A stretch of DNA of 64,000 nt from an uncultured Gammaproteobacteria bacterium (GCA_902556205.1 CACDVH010000007.1:1-64000), one strand, 5' to 3'; positions 47,819 through 57,428 are shown, counted from the first letter of the stretch. The notes: generated by a model not told the origin, from the sequence alone. A program made the numbers and translations.

Positions 47819-49011
47819 AATCTCTAGCGGGGTATCGCGTACTTGATCTTTCAAATGTTCTCTCTGGGCCCTTCTGTACCTGTCAATTAGCTCATCTTGG
47901 AGCTGAAGTTATAAAAATTGAATTCCCTATCAGGGGTGATTTAGCAAGACAATTGGGGTTGGATATTGAACTCAATCAAAAACTCATGGGTGCTACTTTT
48001 CTTGCTCAAAACTCAGGTAAACGCTCAATTACCATTAATCTTAAAACAGCAGAGGGAGTCGATGTATTTAAGCGCCTAGTGAAAACTGCTGATGTTTTAG
48101 TCGAAAACTTCAGGCCAGGAGTCATGGATCGTCTTGGTTTAGGCTATGAAGTGCTACGAGATTTAAATCCAAATCTAGTTTATTGTGCAATATCTGGCTT
48201 TGGACAAGAAGGCTCACTAAAAAGTCGACCGGCATATGATCAAATTATTCAAGGCATGTCAGGCACTATGAATATTACAGGTGATAAAGAATCAGCCCCT
48301 CTAAGGGTAGGTTATCCTATAGCTGACACTATTGGAGGTTTGACAGCAGCCTTTGCCGTTTCAGCTGCACTTGCACAGCAAGGAGGAAAGCGTGGAACCT
48401 TTATAGACGTTTCAATGCTGGAATCTGTAATGTGTACAATGGGTTTTCAAATTTCAAACTACTTTAACGCTAATACAGAACCTCAAGCGATGGGTAATGA
48501 AAATTTTACGAGTAGTCCATCAGGAACATTTAAAACGAGCAATGGACAAATAAATATTGCTGCCAATAAACAGGAGCAGTTTGAAGCAATGTGCCAAGTT
48601 TTAGGTCTTAATGAACTGCTTGAAAATCCTAAATTTGCGACCAGAGAGGCAAGACTCGAAAATCGCACTGAACTCTCTGAGATTCTAAACTCAACCCTAA
48701 AGACTCGTTCTACAGATGAGTGGACTGAATCATTAAACAATGTTGGAGTACCCTGTGGCCCTATCTTAACTGTACCAGAGGCGCTTGCTCAACCGCAGAT
48801 TGCAGAGCGTGGAATGGTAGGTACTTATTCCGATGTTCCAGGAGTAGGTCGAGATATTCAAATTACTCGAACGGGTATCAAACTTGATGGAAAAGCACCA
48901 ACTGTTGATAACCCGCCTCCAATGCTTGGAGAGCACACTGACGAGATTCTGGGTGAGCTTGGTTTGACGGATACTGAAATCAAAACACTTAAAGAGCAAA
49001 AAGCGATATAA
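47815..49011 (+). CDS. CaiB/BaiF-family CoA-transferase
   Basis: Class III CoA-transferase of 398 residues. The family opening LAGYRVLDLSNVLSGPFCTCQLAHLGAEVIKIE and the NLKTAEG..LVKTADVLVENFRPGVMDRLGLGYE pattern are present in part-quoted form: LDLSNVLSGPF, GAEVIKIE, NFRPGVMDRLG. The catalytic Asp is expected in PAYDQIIQGMSG near 142. It moves CoA from a donor (often succinyl-CoA) to a carboxylic acid. AAGGAGG precedes the start, which overlaps the previous stop (ATGA). With the lyase downstream it suggests an acid-to-CoA-thioester-to-cleavage route. Confidence 0.9.
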   Translation: MKSLAGYRVLDLSNVLSGPFCTCQLAHLGAEVIKIEFPIRGDLARQLGLDIELNQKLMGATFLAQNSGKRSITINLKTAEGVDVFKRLVKTADVLVENFRPGVMDRLGLGYEVLRDLNPNLVYCAISGFGQEGSLKSRPAYDQIIQGMSGTMNITGDKESAPLRVGYPIADTIGGLTAAFAVSAALAQQGGKRGTFIDVSMLESVMCTMGFQISNYFNANTEPQAMGNENFTSSPSGTFKTSNGQINIAANKQEQFEAMCQVLGLNELLENPKFATREARLENRTELSEILNSTLKTRSTDEWTESLNNVGVPCGPILTVPEALAQPQIAERGMVGTYSDVPGVGRDIQITRTGIKLDGKAPTVDNPPPMLGEHTDEILGELGLTDTEIKTLKEQKAI

Positions 49012-49057
49012 GTGATTATGTGCCATTAAGAAATACAATTATAAGTTAAGCAAAATT

Positions 49058-49993
49058 ATGAGTGAAATTGACATTGAGGTGAGTGAAGTTGGACCCAGAG
49101 ATGGTCTGCAAAGTATAAGTCAGATCATGCCCACTGAGTCTAAAAAGAGATGGATTAAGGCTTTGGCTTTAGCAGGCATTCCTGAGATTGAAGTTGGATC
49201 ATTTGTTCCAGCTCATATTTTCCCTCAGCTTTCAGATACTATGGAGATAGCAAAGTATGCTGGGACTATTGAAGGCCTCAAAGTGGCTGCATTAGTGCCA
49301 AACTTGAGGGGAGCTGAAAATGCCATCCTCGCAGGAGTAAATAAGCTGACTATTCCCCTATCTGTCAGTGAGACTCACAGCATGAGAAATGTCAATCGAA
49401 CGCATGACCAGATGCTGGATGAAGTGAAGCGAATAGTCGAGCTAATTAGAGATCTTCCAATCGATGAGAGGCCTTTAATTGAAGGTGCACTCTCAACCGC
49501 ATTTGGCTGCACTATTGAAGGCAGCATTTCGGAGGATCGGGTCGTGGAACTGGCGGAGGCATTAATGGAGGCAGGATGCAGTGAGGTTGGCCTCTCAGAT
49601 ACAACCGGTTATGCCAATCCTGTTCAGGTTAAGCGACTCATTGGAAAGGTTTGGGATGCAATTGGTCGTGATCATCTTACGGGAATTCATCTGCACAACA
49701 CACGTGGTCAAGGATTGGCAAATGTATTAGCAGCGTTGGAAGTTGGACTGACCACCATTGACTCATCAATGGGGGGTATTGGCGGCTGTCCCGCAGCTCC
49801 AGGAGCCAGCGGTAATATAGTTACTGAAGATCTAGTTTTCTTACTAGAGGCAATGGGTCTAAAAACGGGTATTGATTTTGATAAGCTCATTTCTGCTAGA
49901 AATGTCGTTGCTAAAGCGCTACCGGATGTTGAATTGTATGGCTTCACACCGGATGCTGGGTTACCTCTTAGCTCTCCCTCACACATCAAATGA
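49058..49993 (+). CDS. Hydroxymethylglutaryl-CoA lyase-family enzyme
   Basis: DRE-TIM metallolyase of 311 residues. VGPRDGLQ at 11-18 has the catalytic Arg and metal Asp. HLHNTRGQG near 215 gives two metal His. The mobile loop GGIGGCPAAPGASGN near 240 has the family's essential Cys. Cleaves a 3-hydroxy-3-methyl-type acyl-CoA to a ketone body plus acetyl-CoA, or citramalyl-type esters. The substrate in this operon may be a product of the CoA-transferase 46 bases upstream. Leucine catabolism is the usual home, but no other leucine genes are here. Confidence 0.88.
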   Translation: MSEIDIEVSEVGPRDGLQSISQIMPTESKKRWIKALALAGIPEIEVGSFVPAHIFPQLSDTMEIAKYAGTIEGLKVAALVPNLRGAENAILAGVNKLTIPLSVSETHSMRNVNRTHDQMLDEVKRIVELIRDLPIDERPLIEGALSTAFGCTIEGSISEDRVVELAEALMEAGCSEVGLSDTTGYANPVQVKRLIGKVWDAIGRDHLTGIHLHNTRGQGLANVLAALEVGLTTIDSSMGGIGGCPAAPGASGNIVTEDLVFLLEAMGLKTGIDFDKLISARNVVAKALPDVELYGFTPDAGLPLSSPSHIK

Positions 49994-50111
49994 AATTTGG
50001 ACTTATAATTCTTTTATATAGTTTGCACTTTTAAATAATAAGAGTATTTCAGATAAGGAGCCTGTTCTAGGCTTTGCTATGTAATAACTACTGATGGCCC
50101 TGCATCAATAA

Positions 50112-51545
50112 TTAATTAATCATTGGTAAAAGTTTATCGATTGATGTTTTTGCATTTCCATAAAACATTCTTGTATTCTCCTTAAAGAATAACGGATTTT
50201 CAATCCCAGAGTATCCAGTTCCCTGCCCTCTTTTAGAGACAAACACGTGCTTAGCCTTCCAGCATTCTAGAACAGGCATTCCAGCTATAGGACTGTTTGG
50301 GTCATCTTGAGCGGCAGGATTCACAATGTCATTTGATCCAATTACTATAGCAACATCTGTATCAGGAAAATCATCATTAATCTCATCCATCTCTAAAACA
50401 ATGTCATATGGTACTCGGGCCTCTGCTAAAAGAACATTCATATGCCCAGGTAAACGACCAGCAACTGGATGAATCGCAAAACGTACATCTTTGCCTTGCT
50501 CTCTTAACTTACGCACTAATTCAGAGACTGACTGTTGGGCTTGTGCTACAGCCATACCGTAGCCTGGAATAATTATGATGCTGTCAGCATCATTTAGAAC
50601 AGAAGCCACTTCATCAGCCTCAATAGCATTTTGTTCACCCTCAATCTCCATTTGTGGGCCCGAATACTCTCCAAACCCACCAAGAATAACACTCACAAAA
50701 GACCTATTCATAGCTTTACACATAATGTAAGACAAAATAGCGCCAGATGATCCTACAAGAGCTCCTACAACAATCAGAAGATCATTTCCAAGACTAAACC
50801 CGATTGCAGCGGCGGCCCATCCAGAATAAGAATTCAGCATTGATACAACTACTGGCATATCTGCACCACCAATTCCCATGATCAGGTGATAACCAATAAA
50901 AACTGCAAGAATTGTTAAGACAATTATTGGCAAAAGTTCACCTGAATTTAAGTACCAAATCATTGCTATTACTGACACAATAGCAGCAGTGGCATTTAGA
51001 TAGTTACCCCCTGGCAGTTTAGTGGCTGCTGAAGTTACTTTGCCTGCCAACTTACCATAAGCAATGATTGAACCCATAAATGTGACAGCACCAATCCAGA
51101 TACCCAATGAAGACTCAACTCGGAGTATGCTAATCTCAACATCTGATTTTTTAGCAAGAAGTGCGGAGAACCCTTCAAGTGTTTTTTGAATCGAATCATC
51201 CATTGACGCTACATTGATGAGTTCAAAATGTGTATTAAATCCTACAAATACTGCAACAAGACCCACAAGTGCATGCATCCCGGCAACTAACTCTGGCATT
51301 TGAGTCATTTCGACTCTTGAGGCCAGCTGATAACCCACGAGGCCACCAGCAGCAATCAGGATAAGCGAGAGCCACCATAGTCCAAATCCAGGGCCAAACA
51401 AGGTCACAGAAACAGCCAGGGCCATAGCAACAATGCCATACCAAACCGCACGCTTCGCACTTTCTTGACCAGAAAGCCCTCCAAGAGAGAGTATGAATAA
51501 AACAATTGCTACAACGTAAATAGCGGTAGTAAATCCCATTTCCAT
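50112..51545 (-). CDS. pntB: NAD(P) transhydrogenase subunit beta
   Basis: Inner-membrane subunit of the proton-translocating transhydrogenase, 477 residues. About nine helices (residues 1-270) form the proton channel. The C-terminal NADP-binding domain III has the [10 protein letters not shown] loop near 337, [20 protein letters not shown] near 363, and [17 protein letters not shown] near the end. Lies 13 bases downstream of pntA. A short stem (50059-50073) downstream has too few T to be a sure terminator. Confidence 0.95.
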   Translation of the reverse strand: MEMGFTTAIYVVAIVLFILSLGGLSGQESAKRAVWYGIVAMALAVSVTLFGPGFGLWWLSLILIAAGGLVGYQLASRVEMTQMPELVAGMHALVGLVAVFVGFNTHFELINVASMDDSIQKTLEGFSALLAKKSDVEISILRVESSLGIWIGAVTFMGSIIAYGKLAGKVTSAATKLPGGNYLNATAAIVSVIAMIWYLNSGELLPIIVLTILAVFIGYHLIMGIGGADMPVVVSMLNSYSGWAAAAIGFSLGNDLLIVVGALVGSSGAILSYIMCKAMNRSFVSVILGGFGEYSGPQMEIEGEQNAIEADEVASVLNDADSIIIIPGYGMAVAQAQQSVSELVRKLREQGKDVRFAIHPVAGRLPGHMNVLLAEARVPYDIVLEMDEINDDFPDTDVAIVIGSNDIVNPAAQDDPNSPIAGMPVLECWKAKHVFVSKRGQGTGYSGIENPLFFKENTRMFYGNAKTSIDKLLPMIN

Positions 51546-51558
51546 AATACCGTCCTCG

Positions 51559-53130
51559 TTAAGATTTTTGGAACATGGCGAGCATACGCTTTGTTACTAG
51601 GAAACCACCAAAGATGTTGATGCCAGCTAAAAACAAAGATACTGCAGCGAGTATAAAAACTGTATAGCTCGTTGATCCTATTTGTAGGAGCGCTCCCAAT
51701 ATAATAATTGACGAAATGGCATTGGTAACCGCCATAAGAGGGGTATGCAGTGAGTGACTGACATTCCAGATCACCTGAAAGCCTACAAAAACTGACAAAA
51801 TAAACACAATAAAATGCTGCATAAAGCTAGCAGGTGCATAGATACCAACCAGGAATATCAATATGCCGCCAACTGCTAGCAAGACAACTTGGTTTTTGGT
51901 TTGTTTTTTAAAAGCGGCAACTTCCTCAGCACGAATTTCTTCTGGGGTTTTCTCTGGGGTTTTCTCTTTCGGTCTAGCCGCTATGGCTTGAACCTTCGGA
52001 GGAGGCGGTGGATAGGTAATTTCACCATCATGAACTACTGTTGCCCCGCGAATAATGTCGTCCTCCATATTGTGAGCAATCACTCCATTTTTGTCTGGAG
52101 TTAAATCTGCAATCATGTGTCGAATATTGCTTGCATATAGCATGCTGGCTTGCTCAGCCATTCTGCTTGGAAAGTCTGTATAACCAATGATGACTACGCC
52201 ATTATCAGTCACGATGCGCTCATCCATCACAGTGAGCTTACAATTCCCTCCTTTTTCAGCTGCTAGATCGACAATTACAGAGCCTGGCTTCATACTGGCA
52301 ACCATGTCTGATGTCCAAAGCTCAGGAGCCTCACGATTTGGAATCAAAGCGGTAGTGATGACAATGTCTATTTCAGGTGCAATCTCACGAAACTTTGCCA
52401 ATTGCGCGGCAGAAAACTCAGGCGATGATACTGCGGCATAGCCGCCAGTTGAAGCGCCGTCTTCTTGTTCACTCTCAAAATCAAGGAAGACAAACTCAGC
52501 GCCCATAGATTCAACCTGTTCGGCGACCTCTGGACGGACATCAAATGCATAAGTGATCGCCCCAAGAGAGGTAGAAGTTCCAATCGCTGCAAGACCTGCA
52601 ACGCCAGCACCCACAACCAAAACCTTTGCTGGTGGTACCTTTCCAGCAGCTGTGACTTGACCTGTAAAAAATCGGCCAAAGTTGTTTCCAGATTCAATCA
52701 CAGCACGATACCCTGCGATATTGGCCATAGACGATAGCGCGTCCATTTTTTGCGCTCTACTAATCCGCGGGACCATATCCATAGCAATGACACTAATCTC
52801 TTTGGACTTGGCCAGATCCATCAGCGCTTCATTTGCCCCAGGATTGAAGAATGAAATTAGCGTCTTTTTCGAAGGGAGATTGCCTAGCTCATGCTCGCTT
52901 GATGGACGAACCTTAACAATTAAATCACTCGCCTCAGCAAGCGCGCTTGCTGAAGACAAAATTTCAACGCCTTCAGCTTCATATTGCTCATTACTAAAAC
53001 CAGCTAGTAGGCCTGCATCTTTCTCGAGGAGACACTCATGGCCTAGTTTTTGTAACTGAATTGCACTTTCAGGAGTTAGGGCAACGCGCTGTTCACCTGT
53101 AATAGTTTCTTTTAAAGCCCCAATTTTCAT
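51559..53130 (-). CDS. pntA: NAD(P) transhydrogenase subunit alpha
   Basis: Fused alpha subunit of 523 residues. It joins the NAD-binding domain I (opening [22 protein letters not shown]) with four C-terminal helices from about 410. The dinucleotide fold is [17 protein letters not shown] near 170 and the RQD-like loop region lies near 130. A linker with the PPPPPKVQA segment precedes the membrane part. The start is the ATG at 53130, preceded by AAGGA; an in-frame earlier ATG at 53172 would add 14 non-family residues. The enzyme makes NADPH from NADH using proton flow. Confidence 0.95.
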   Translation of the reverse strand: MKIGALKETITGEQRVALTPESAIQLQKLGHECLLEKDAGLLAGFSNEQYEAEGVEILSSASALAEASDLIVKVRPSSEHELGNLPSKKTLISFFNPGANEALMDLAKSKEISVIAMDMVPRISRAQKMDALSSMANIAGYRAVIESGNNFGRFFTGQVTAAGKVPPAKVLVVGAGVAGLAAIGTSTSLGAITYAFDVRPEVAEQVESMGAEFVFLDFESEQEDGASTGGYAAVSSPEFSAAQLAKFREIAPEIDIVITTALIPNREAPELWTSDMVASMKPGSVIVDLAAEKGGNCKLTVMDERIVTDNGVVIIGYTDFPSRMAEQASMLYASNIRHMIADLTPDKNGVIAHNMEDDIIRGATVVHDGEITYPPPPPKVQAIAARPKEKTPEKTPEEIRAEEVAAFKKQTKNQVVLLAVGGILIFLVGIYAPASFMQHFIVFILSVFVGFQVIWNVSHSLHTPLMAVTNAISSIIILGALLQIGSTSYTVFILAAVSLFLAGINIFGGFLVTKRMLAMFQKS

Positions 53131-53256
53131 AATTTTCGTCCTTGGTTGACGCGGTCTTTCACCGTATTTCAATGCTTCTATTATCAGTTAAATAGAATGT
53201 TTATTTAGTTACTTTAAAGCAACATAAAAGAATTTTATCATACTATCATAAAATAG

Positions 53257-53278
53257 ATATATATGTTTTCATATATAT
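53257..53278. repeat. Perfect AT-rich inverted repeat upstream of pntA
   Basis: ATATATATG-TTTT-CATATATAT is a nine-base perfect inverted repeat with a four-base loop, in the 227-base gap between pntA and the oxidoreductase gene. No T-run follows on either strand, so it is more likely an operator, cruciform or chance AT repeat than a terminator. Apart from this the gap shows nothing I can name. Confidence 0.4.
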
Positions 53279-53357
53279 GATAATTTAATCTTAACTTTTA
53301 ATTCTATCAAAATAGTTTAATTTATACCCATACAAAATTACTGGTCATAAATGAAAT

Positions 53358-54365
53358 CTATTCACGAATTTTTACGACTACTTTTCCTTTTGCATGGCCC
53401 TTAGATAAGTACTCTAGTGCTTGAATACTCTCAGAAAATTTATAAGTCTTATCAAGTATAGGCTTAAGTTTGCCTGATTCATATAACTTTGCAATCTTTT
53501 TTAGCTGCTCACCATTTGGAGACATGTACAAAAACCTATATGTTGCATTCATTTTTGATGCTGTTCTTGTTACTTTTCTTGCTTGAAAAGCTAAAATCAT
53601 CCGAATAAACTTGTTTAATCCAAATTGTTCAGCGGTAATACTGTCAATAGTGCCAGCGATAGACAACACTCTTCCTCCCTCTTTAAGGACATTGAAAGAG
53701 TTTAAAGTGTGATCACCTCCCAGAGTGTCATAAACCACATCAAACGCAGCACCTTCATCAAGGTAGTTTTGTGAAGTGTAATCGATCACTTTATCAGCAC
53801 CTAAGCCTTTTACAAATGAAACATTTTTAGAGCTAGTCGTGGTAGTTACTTTCGCTCCAAGATGCTTAGCAAGCTGAATAGCAAAAGTACCAATACCGCC
53901 TGATCCAGCGTGGATCAATACGCTCTCTCCTTTAGAGAGTTTTGCGACGTCCACAAGCGCTTGGTACGTTGTCAAACCAACAAGAGGGATGCTTGCAGAC
54001 TCATCAAATCCTAGATTTGAGGGCATTAACGCTGTATCTTCAACATTTGACAAAACATACTCAGCCATAGTTCCAACAAAGCTCTCATTAATCCTTGAAT
54101 AGACCTTGTCACCAGTCTTAAATTTTCTGACGTTCTTACCGACCTCATCAACAATGCCGCTTACATCTCTTCCAATTCCTGCTGGAAAAGAAAGTTTGCC
54201 TAATGCTTTATAAGCACCACTAACAATTTTGTAATCTATAGGATTAAAACTTGACGAGTATGTTTTGATTAAGATTTGGTTCGCTTTAACTGCTGGTTTT
54301 GGAACTTCTTGCTCCTCTAAACTAGAATTGACATCCCCATACTTTGTGATCATTAATGATTTCAT
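53358..54365 (-). CDS. Zinc-independent quinone oxidoreductase/alcohol dehydrogenase (MDR family)
   Basis: Medium-chain dehydrogenase/reductase of 335 residues. The NADPH fold loop is HAGSGGIGTFAIQLAKHLGA near 150, and the opening MKSLMITKYG and FNPIDYKIVSG fit quinone-reductase-like proteins. The catalytic zinc Cys and His are lacking, as expected for the quinone branch. I start at 54365; a longer frame to 54470 adds a hydrophobic stretch that would overlap the divergent promoter. Divergent from an HxlR regulator, which likely controls it in response to electrophile or quinone stress. Confidence 0.87.
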   Translation of the reverse strand: MKSLMITKYGDVNSSLEEQEVPKPAVKANQILIKTYSSSFNPIDYKIVSGAYKALGKLSFPAGIGRDVSGIVDEVGKNVRKFKTGDKVYSRINESFVGTMAEYVLSNVEDTALMPSNLGFDESASIPLVGLTTYQALVDVAKLSKGESVLIHAGSGGIGTFAIQLAKHLGAKVTTTTSSKNVSFVKGLGADKVIDYTSQNYLDEGAAFDVVYDTLGGDHTLNSFNVLKEGGRVLSIAGTIDSITAEQFGLNKFIRMILAFQARKVTRTASKMNATYRFLYMSPNGEQLKKIAKLYESGKLKPILDKTYKFSESIQALEYLSKGHAKGKVVVKIRE

Positions 54366-54400
54366 TTTTGCCTCTAAGATTAAAAAACTGTTAATTTTAG

Positions 54401-54421
54401 TTGTATATACTATAATTACAA
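54401..54421. promoter_or_regulatory. Dyad between quinone reductase and hxlR, probable HxlR operator
   Basis: TTGTA (54401-54405) and TACAA (54417-54421) form an inverted repeat with 11 bases between, overlapping a TATAAT-like box. It lies midway in the 97-base divergent gap. HxlR/YodB-type regulators bind such spaced dyads. Predicted from symmetry. Confidence 0.45.
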
Positions 54422-54462
54422 GTACAAACATAATTAATACTACTATCAACAAACATACCATT

Positions 54463-54771
54463 ATGAGCAAGATTAAAAAAAATGATTCGCCTACAACTGC
54501 TGCTATTAAGCTTATTGGAGGAAAATGGAAGCTGTGTATTCTTTGGCAATTATCTCAAAAAAAAATGCGTTTTGGAGAACTTCAAAGAGCTGTTGGTGAC
54601 ATAACCCAACAAATGCTATCGAAACAATTAAAAGAAATGTCGAATGACAATCTAATCAAAAGAAAGGTTTATGAGGTCATTCCTCCTAAAGTTGAATACT
54701 CATTAACTGCTTTTGGAAAATCAGGAATACCAGTGCTCACTGAGCTCTGTAATTGGGCTAGTAAAAAATAA
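54463..54771 (+). CDS. HxlR-family transcriptional regulator
   Basis: Winged-helix regulator of 102 residues. Family core GGKWKLCILWQLSQKKMRFGEL and the TQQMLSKQLKEM recognition helix are clear. The start is the ATG at 54463. There is a Cys at 25 (KLCIL); many HxlR proteins sense electrophiles by a Cys, but this one's position is not the classical N-terminal Cys. Divergent from the quinone oxidoreductase. One base separates it from the acetyltransferase gene. Confidence 0.9.
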   Translation: MSKIKKNDSPTTAAIKLIGGKWKLCILWQLSQKKMRFGELQRAVGDITQQMLSKQLKEMSNDNLIKRKVYEVIPPKVEYSLTAFGKSGIPVLTELCNWASKK

Positions 54772-54772
54772 T

Positions 54773-55276
54773 TTGTTTAAAATTACGACACAACGGCTTG
54801 TTTTAAAACGCCCTGATAAAACATTCAATAAGAGTGTGTTTGCTTCGCTCGTTGGTGATTGGGATATCGCTAAATGGTTATCTGATGTCCCCTTTCCATA
54901 CACTGAGAAGCATGCTGAAAAGTTTATAAAAAGGTCAAGTCCTGATGACTTAAGATTTAGTGTGTTTTATGACGAAATATTGGTCGGAGGAGTTGGAGTC
55001 AGTTTTGAAGAGCATAATCAATTAGATCTAGGTTATTGGATTGCTAAAGATTATTGGGGCAATGGCTTTGCAACTGAAGCATCAGAAGGATTGATTGATT
55101 ATGTAAAAAATGAAACAGAATTTAAAGCCATTACTGCCTGCTATGTAAAGGGAAACAATGCCTCTGCAAAGGTACTTAAGAAGCTTGGGTTCATTGAGAT
55201 TGGAGAATGCGAAGAATACTTCCTTTCTCGTAAAGAGACTGTGTCATGCGTTGACCTCATTCTTAATCTGGATTAA
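54773..55276 (+). CDS. GNAT acetyltransferase, RimJ/RimL type
   Basis: N-acetyltransferase of 167 residues. The opening T-T-Q-R-L-V-L-K-R-P, the LDLGYWIAKDYWGNGFATEA acetyl-CoA loop and the NNASAKVLKKLGF helix fit the RimJ/RimL group. Start is TTG at 54773, one base after the HxlR stop. Another TTG at 54713 inside hxlR would add 20 non-family residues. Acceptor unknown; ribosomal-protein or small-molecule acetylation are both possible. Confidence 0.82.
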   Translation: MFKITTQRLVLKRPDKTFNKSVFASLVGDWDIAKWLSDVPFPYTEKHAEKFIKRSSPDDLRFSVFYDEILVGGVGVSFEEHNQLDLGYWIAKDYWGNGFATEASEGLIDYVKNETEFKAITACYVKGNNASAKVLKKLGFIEIGECEEYFLSRKETVSCVDLILNLD

Positions 55277-55280
55277 CAAT

Positions 55281-55703
55281 CTAATTCAGTTTTTTTGACA
55301 TTTTGATGTGATCAATACCAGCCTCTTCGTAGATTTCACCTTCACAATCAAAGCCAAGATCTAAATAGAATCCGTGTGCATGCCATTGAGATGAAAGCCA
55401 AAGTTTTTCTAAATTAGCTTCCTCTGCCCATTGAATGAGTTCTTGCATCATTAATTTACCAATACCTAGGCCTCGATGCTTCTTGAGAACCGCAACCCTT
55501 CCAATATGGCCATCACTTAAGATCCTTCCCGTCCCTATAGCCTCATTATCTATAAAGGCCAAGACATGTTTTGCCTCTTCATCAAGACCATCAATTTCAA
55601 GCTCTTCAGGCACATTTTGTTCATCGACAAAGACTTCAAATCTTATTTTGCAGATATCTTTCACATTGCCTTGATAGCTACAAATTATTGATTTAATATT
55701 CAT
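55281..55703 (-). CDS. GNAT acetyltransferase, ElaA/YjcF-like
   Basis: N-acetyltransferase of 140 residues. IRFEVFVDEQNVPEELEIDGLDEEA near 21 (part: RFEVFVDEQNVP) is the ElaA/YjcF family mark. The acetyl-CoA loop is VLKKHRGLGIGKLMM near 72-86. Function is not known for this family. It is convergent with the RimJ/RimL-type gene and 14 bases downstream of a LysE-family gene. Confidence 0.82.
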   Translation of the reverse strand: MNIKSIICSYQGNVKDICKIRFEVFVDEQNVPEELEIDGLDEEAKHVLAFIDNEAIGTGRILSDGHIGRVAVLKKHRGLGIGKLMMQELIQWAEEANLEKLWLSSQWHAHGFYLDLGFDCEGEIYEEAGIDHIKMSKKLN

Positions 55704-55716
55704 GAATTAAATTTTT

Positions 55717-56346
55717 TTAAAGAAAAAATAGATTGATTGCAAGTGCAAAATATACCAAAGCTGCGAGTTTATTTATATTTTTATTGATGGTGTTAGATTT
55801 CTTTAAATAACCCTCAAGGAAGCTTCCAAGAAACGCTATAGATGAAAAAACAAATAGCGCACTTAAAATAAATAAAAACCCTAGAATAAAGATTTGTATT
55901 GTTACGCTTCCGTTTATAGGGTTTATAAACTGTGGAAGAAAAACCAAGAAAAAAAGTGCAACCTTTGGGTTGGTCAAATTCATGACTATTCCAGTAATAT
56001 AATAGGATCGGTTGACACTTTCAGCATCATTGGAATCTATAGCTAACTCTTTACTCTTGAGAGAAAGCCAACCTAAATAGATAAGGTAGCATGCACCAAC
56101 AATCTTCAGTCCATTAAAGGCAAGCACACTCGTCTGAAATATAACGCTGACACCAATAGCAACGAGGATTGTATGGCCGATTAGACCAGTGCATAGACCT
56201 AATGTTATATAGAATCCAGACTTCCAACCCTTTAGTGCTGAATTAGTCATGACGAAGATATTATCAGGCCCTGGAACAAGACTTAGGACAACGGATGCTA
56301 AAACAAATGCAATAATGGTTTCAAGGCTTAGGATTTCAAATATCAT
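55717..56346 (-). CDS. LysE/RhtB-family amino acid exporter, copy 1
   Basis: Inner-membrane exporter of 209 residues with about six helices. LVPGPDNIFVMTNSALKGWKSGFYITLGLCTG near 23-55 matches RhtB/LysE, and LTNPKVALFFLVFLPQFI near 125 is typical. The exported solute may be an amino acid such as threonine or homoserine. Likely in one minus-strand run with the VOC and second LysE genes. Confidence 0.85.
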   Translation of the reverse strand: MIFEILSLETIIAFVLASVVLSLVPGPDNIFVMTNSALKGWKSGFYITLGLCTGLIGHTILVAIGVSVIFQTSVLAFNGLKIVGACYLIYLGWLSLKSKELAIDSNDAESVNRSYYITGIVMNLTNPKVALFFLVFLPQFINPINGSVTIQIFILGFLFILSALFVFSSIAFLGSFLEGYLKKSNTINKNINKLAALVYFALAINLFFL

Positions 56347-56362
56347 TCAATTCCATCAATTA

Positions 56363-56776
56363 TTAAGAAGTAAAAACCTCTTCAGGGTTTCGATAGGCTT
56401 TAAATTCTAGAGCATTCCCTGAATAATCCTCAAAAAACATCGTAGCCTGCTCTCCAGGACGCCCTTCATATCTGACACAAGGATCAATAATAAATGTCAT
56501 ACCTTTAGATTGAAGTTTTGCCGCCAAGTCATAAAAAACTCCCCACTCTATCACGCATCCATAGTGAGGCATAGGAACTGAGATGTCATCCACTTTAGAG
56601 TTTGTCTTACTTCTTTGGACGACTTCTCCAACGTGAAGTGAAAGCTGATGCCCAAAAAAGTTAAAGTCAACCCAAGTTTCCGAACTTCTTCCCTCTCGAC
56701 ACCCTAACAACTCTCCATAGAACTGTCTTGTTGAATCTAAATCTTTGACTGTGAAAGCTAAATGAAAAATTTGCAT
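56363..56776 (-). CDS. VOC-family (glyoxalase/bleomycin-resistance fold) protein
   Basis: Vicinal oxygen chelate protein of 137 residues. Opening FHLAFTVKDLDSTRQFYGELLGC is characteristic, with likely metal ligands His4 (QIFHLAF) and Glu near the end (ALEFKAY). The central CVIEWGVF and DPCVRYEGRPGEQATMFFEDYSGN segments fit the dioxygenase-like branch. Substrate unknown. Sits between two LysE genes. Confidence 0.82.
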   Translation of the reverse strand: MQIFHLAFTVKDLDSTRQFYGELLGCREGRSSETWVDFNFFGHQLSLHVGEVVQRSKTNSKVDDISVPMPHYGCVIEWGVFYDLAAKLQSKGMTFIIDPCVRYEGRPGEQATMFFEDYSGNALEFKAYRNPEEVFTS

Positions 56777-56788
56777 AAATACAGAGTG

Positions 56789-57409
56789 TTAAGTGGTACC
56801 CATAATCAATCCAACAACAATTAAAGTTGAACCTGTTAATCTATTTTGCCATAATATTTTTTTTGGATCAGCCAGTAAAGTCTTTGATATTTCAGCAAGG
56901 GTTACATACCCAGCCATAACGAGCAGGTCAATAACAATTAGTGTTGCAGTAAAGATAATGCAAGTTGATAGTTTGAGAGCGGTCAAATCAATGAATAGCG
57001 GGATTAGTGCAAGAAAAAATACTGTTCCCTTTATATTTGTTAAATTAACAAAAAAACCTTGCAGGAGTGCTTTTAGAGGTCTAAAGGAAAGGCTCTGATG
57101 ATCCTCATTTGTATCTATCTGTTCAATTTTTTTAAGCCACTGCAAAATTCCTAATACTATTAAATACATCATGCCCAGTATTTTTATGACTATAAATACG
57201 GAGGGAAATTGGTTGATTAAAACCCCCAAACCAAACAGTAAAAATAGTATTTGACTGACCAAGCCTAATTGCAAACCAGCCACAGAGAACATCGCCCTTT
57301 TGAATCCATACTGTGTTCCTTGGCTTATTGAAAATATTGCTCCAGGGCCTGGAGAAATGCTTATAAATAGAGCTGATGCCAATAACCCAAGCCAGACAGT
57401 AAGTTCCAT
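56789..57409 (-). CDS. LysE/RhtB-family amino acid exporter, copy 2
   Basis: Second LysE-family exporter, 206 residues and six predicted helices. ISPGPGAIFSISQGTQYGFKRAMFSVAGLQLG and NLTNIKGTVFFLALIPLFI are visible (family marks: SPGPG, NLTNIKG). It differs strongly from copy 1, so it is not a recent duplicate. Twelve bases upstream of the VOC gene. It lies 19 bases downstream of the DUF2007 gene. Confidence 0.85.
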   Translation of the reverse strand: MELTVWLGLLASALFISISPGPGAIFSISQGTQYGFKRAMFSVAGLQLGLVSQILFLLFGLGVLINQFPSVFIVIKILGMMYLIVLGILQWLKKIEQIDTNEDHQSLSFRPLKALLQGFFVNLTNIKGTVFFLALIPLFIDLTALKLSTCIIFTATLIVIDLLVMAGYVTLAEISKTLLADPKKILWQNRLTGSTLIVVGLIMGTT

Positions 57410-57428
57410 AATTTTTTATCTTAAAAAA

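Noticed and set aside
50059-50073. Short stem AGCCT-N5-AGGCT after pntB
   Set aside because: Five pairs only and just three T after it (on the plus strand), so not a credible terminator.
52682-53059. 125-codon plus-strand frame inside pntA
   Set aside because: Antisense to the conserved NAD-binding domain of pntA; no ribosome site or family match.
53173-53357. AT-rich gap as a possible origin or mobile-element scar
   Set aside because: No DnaA-box cluster, target duplication or transposase remnant seen; only one AT-rich inverted repeat, reported as a repeat.
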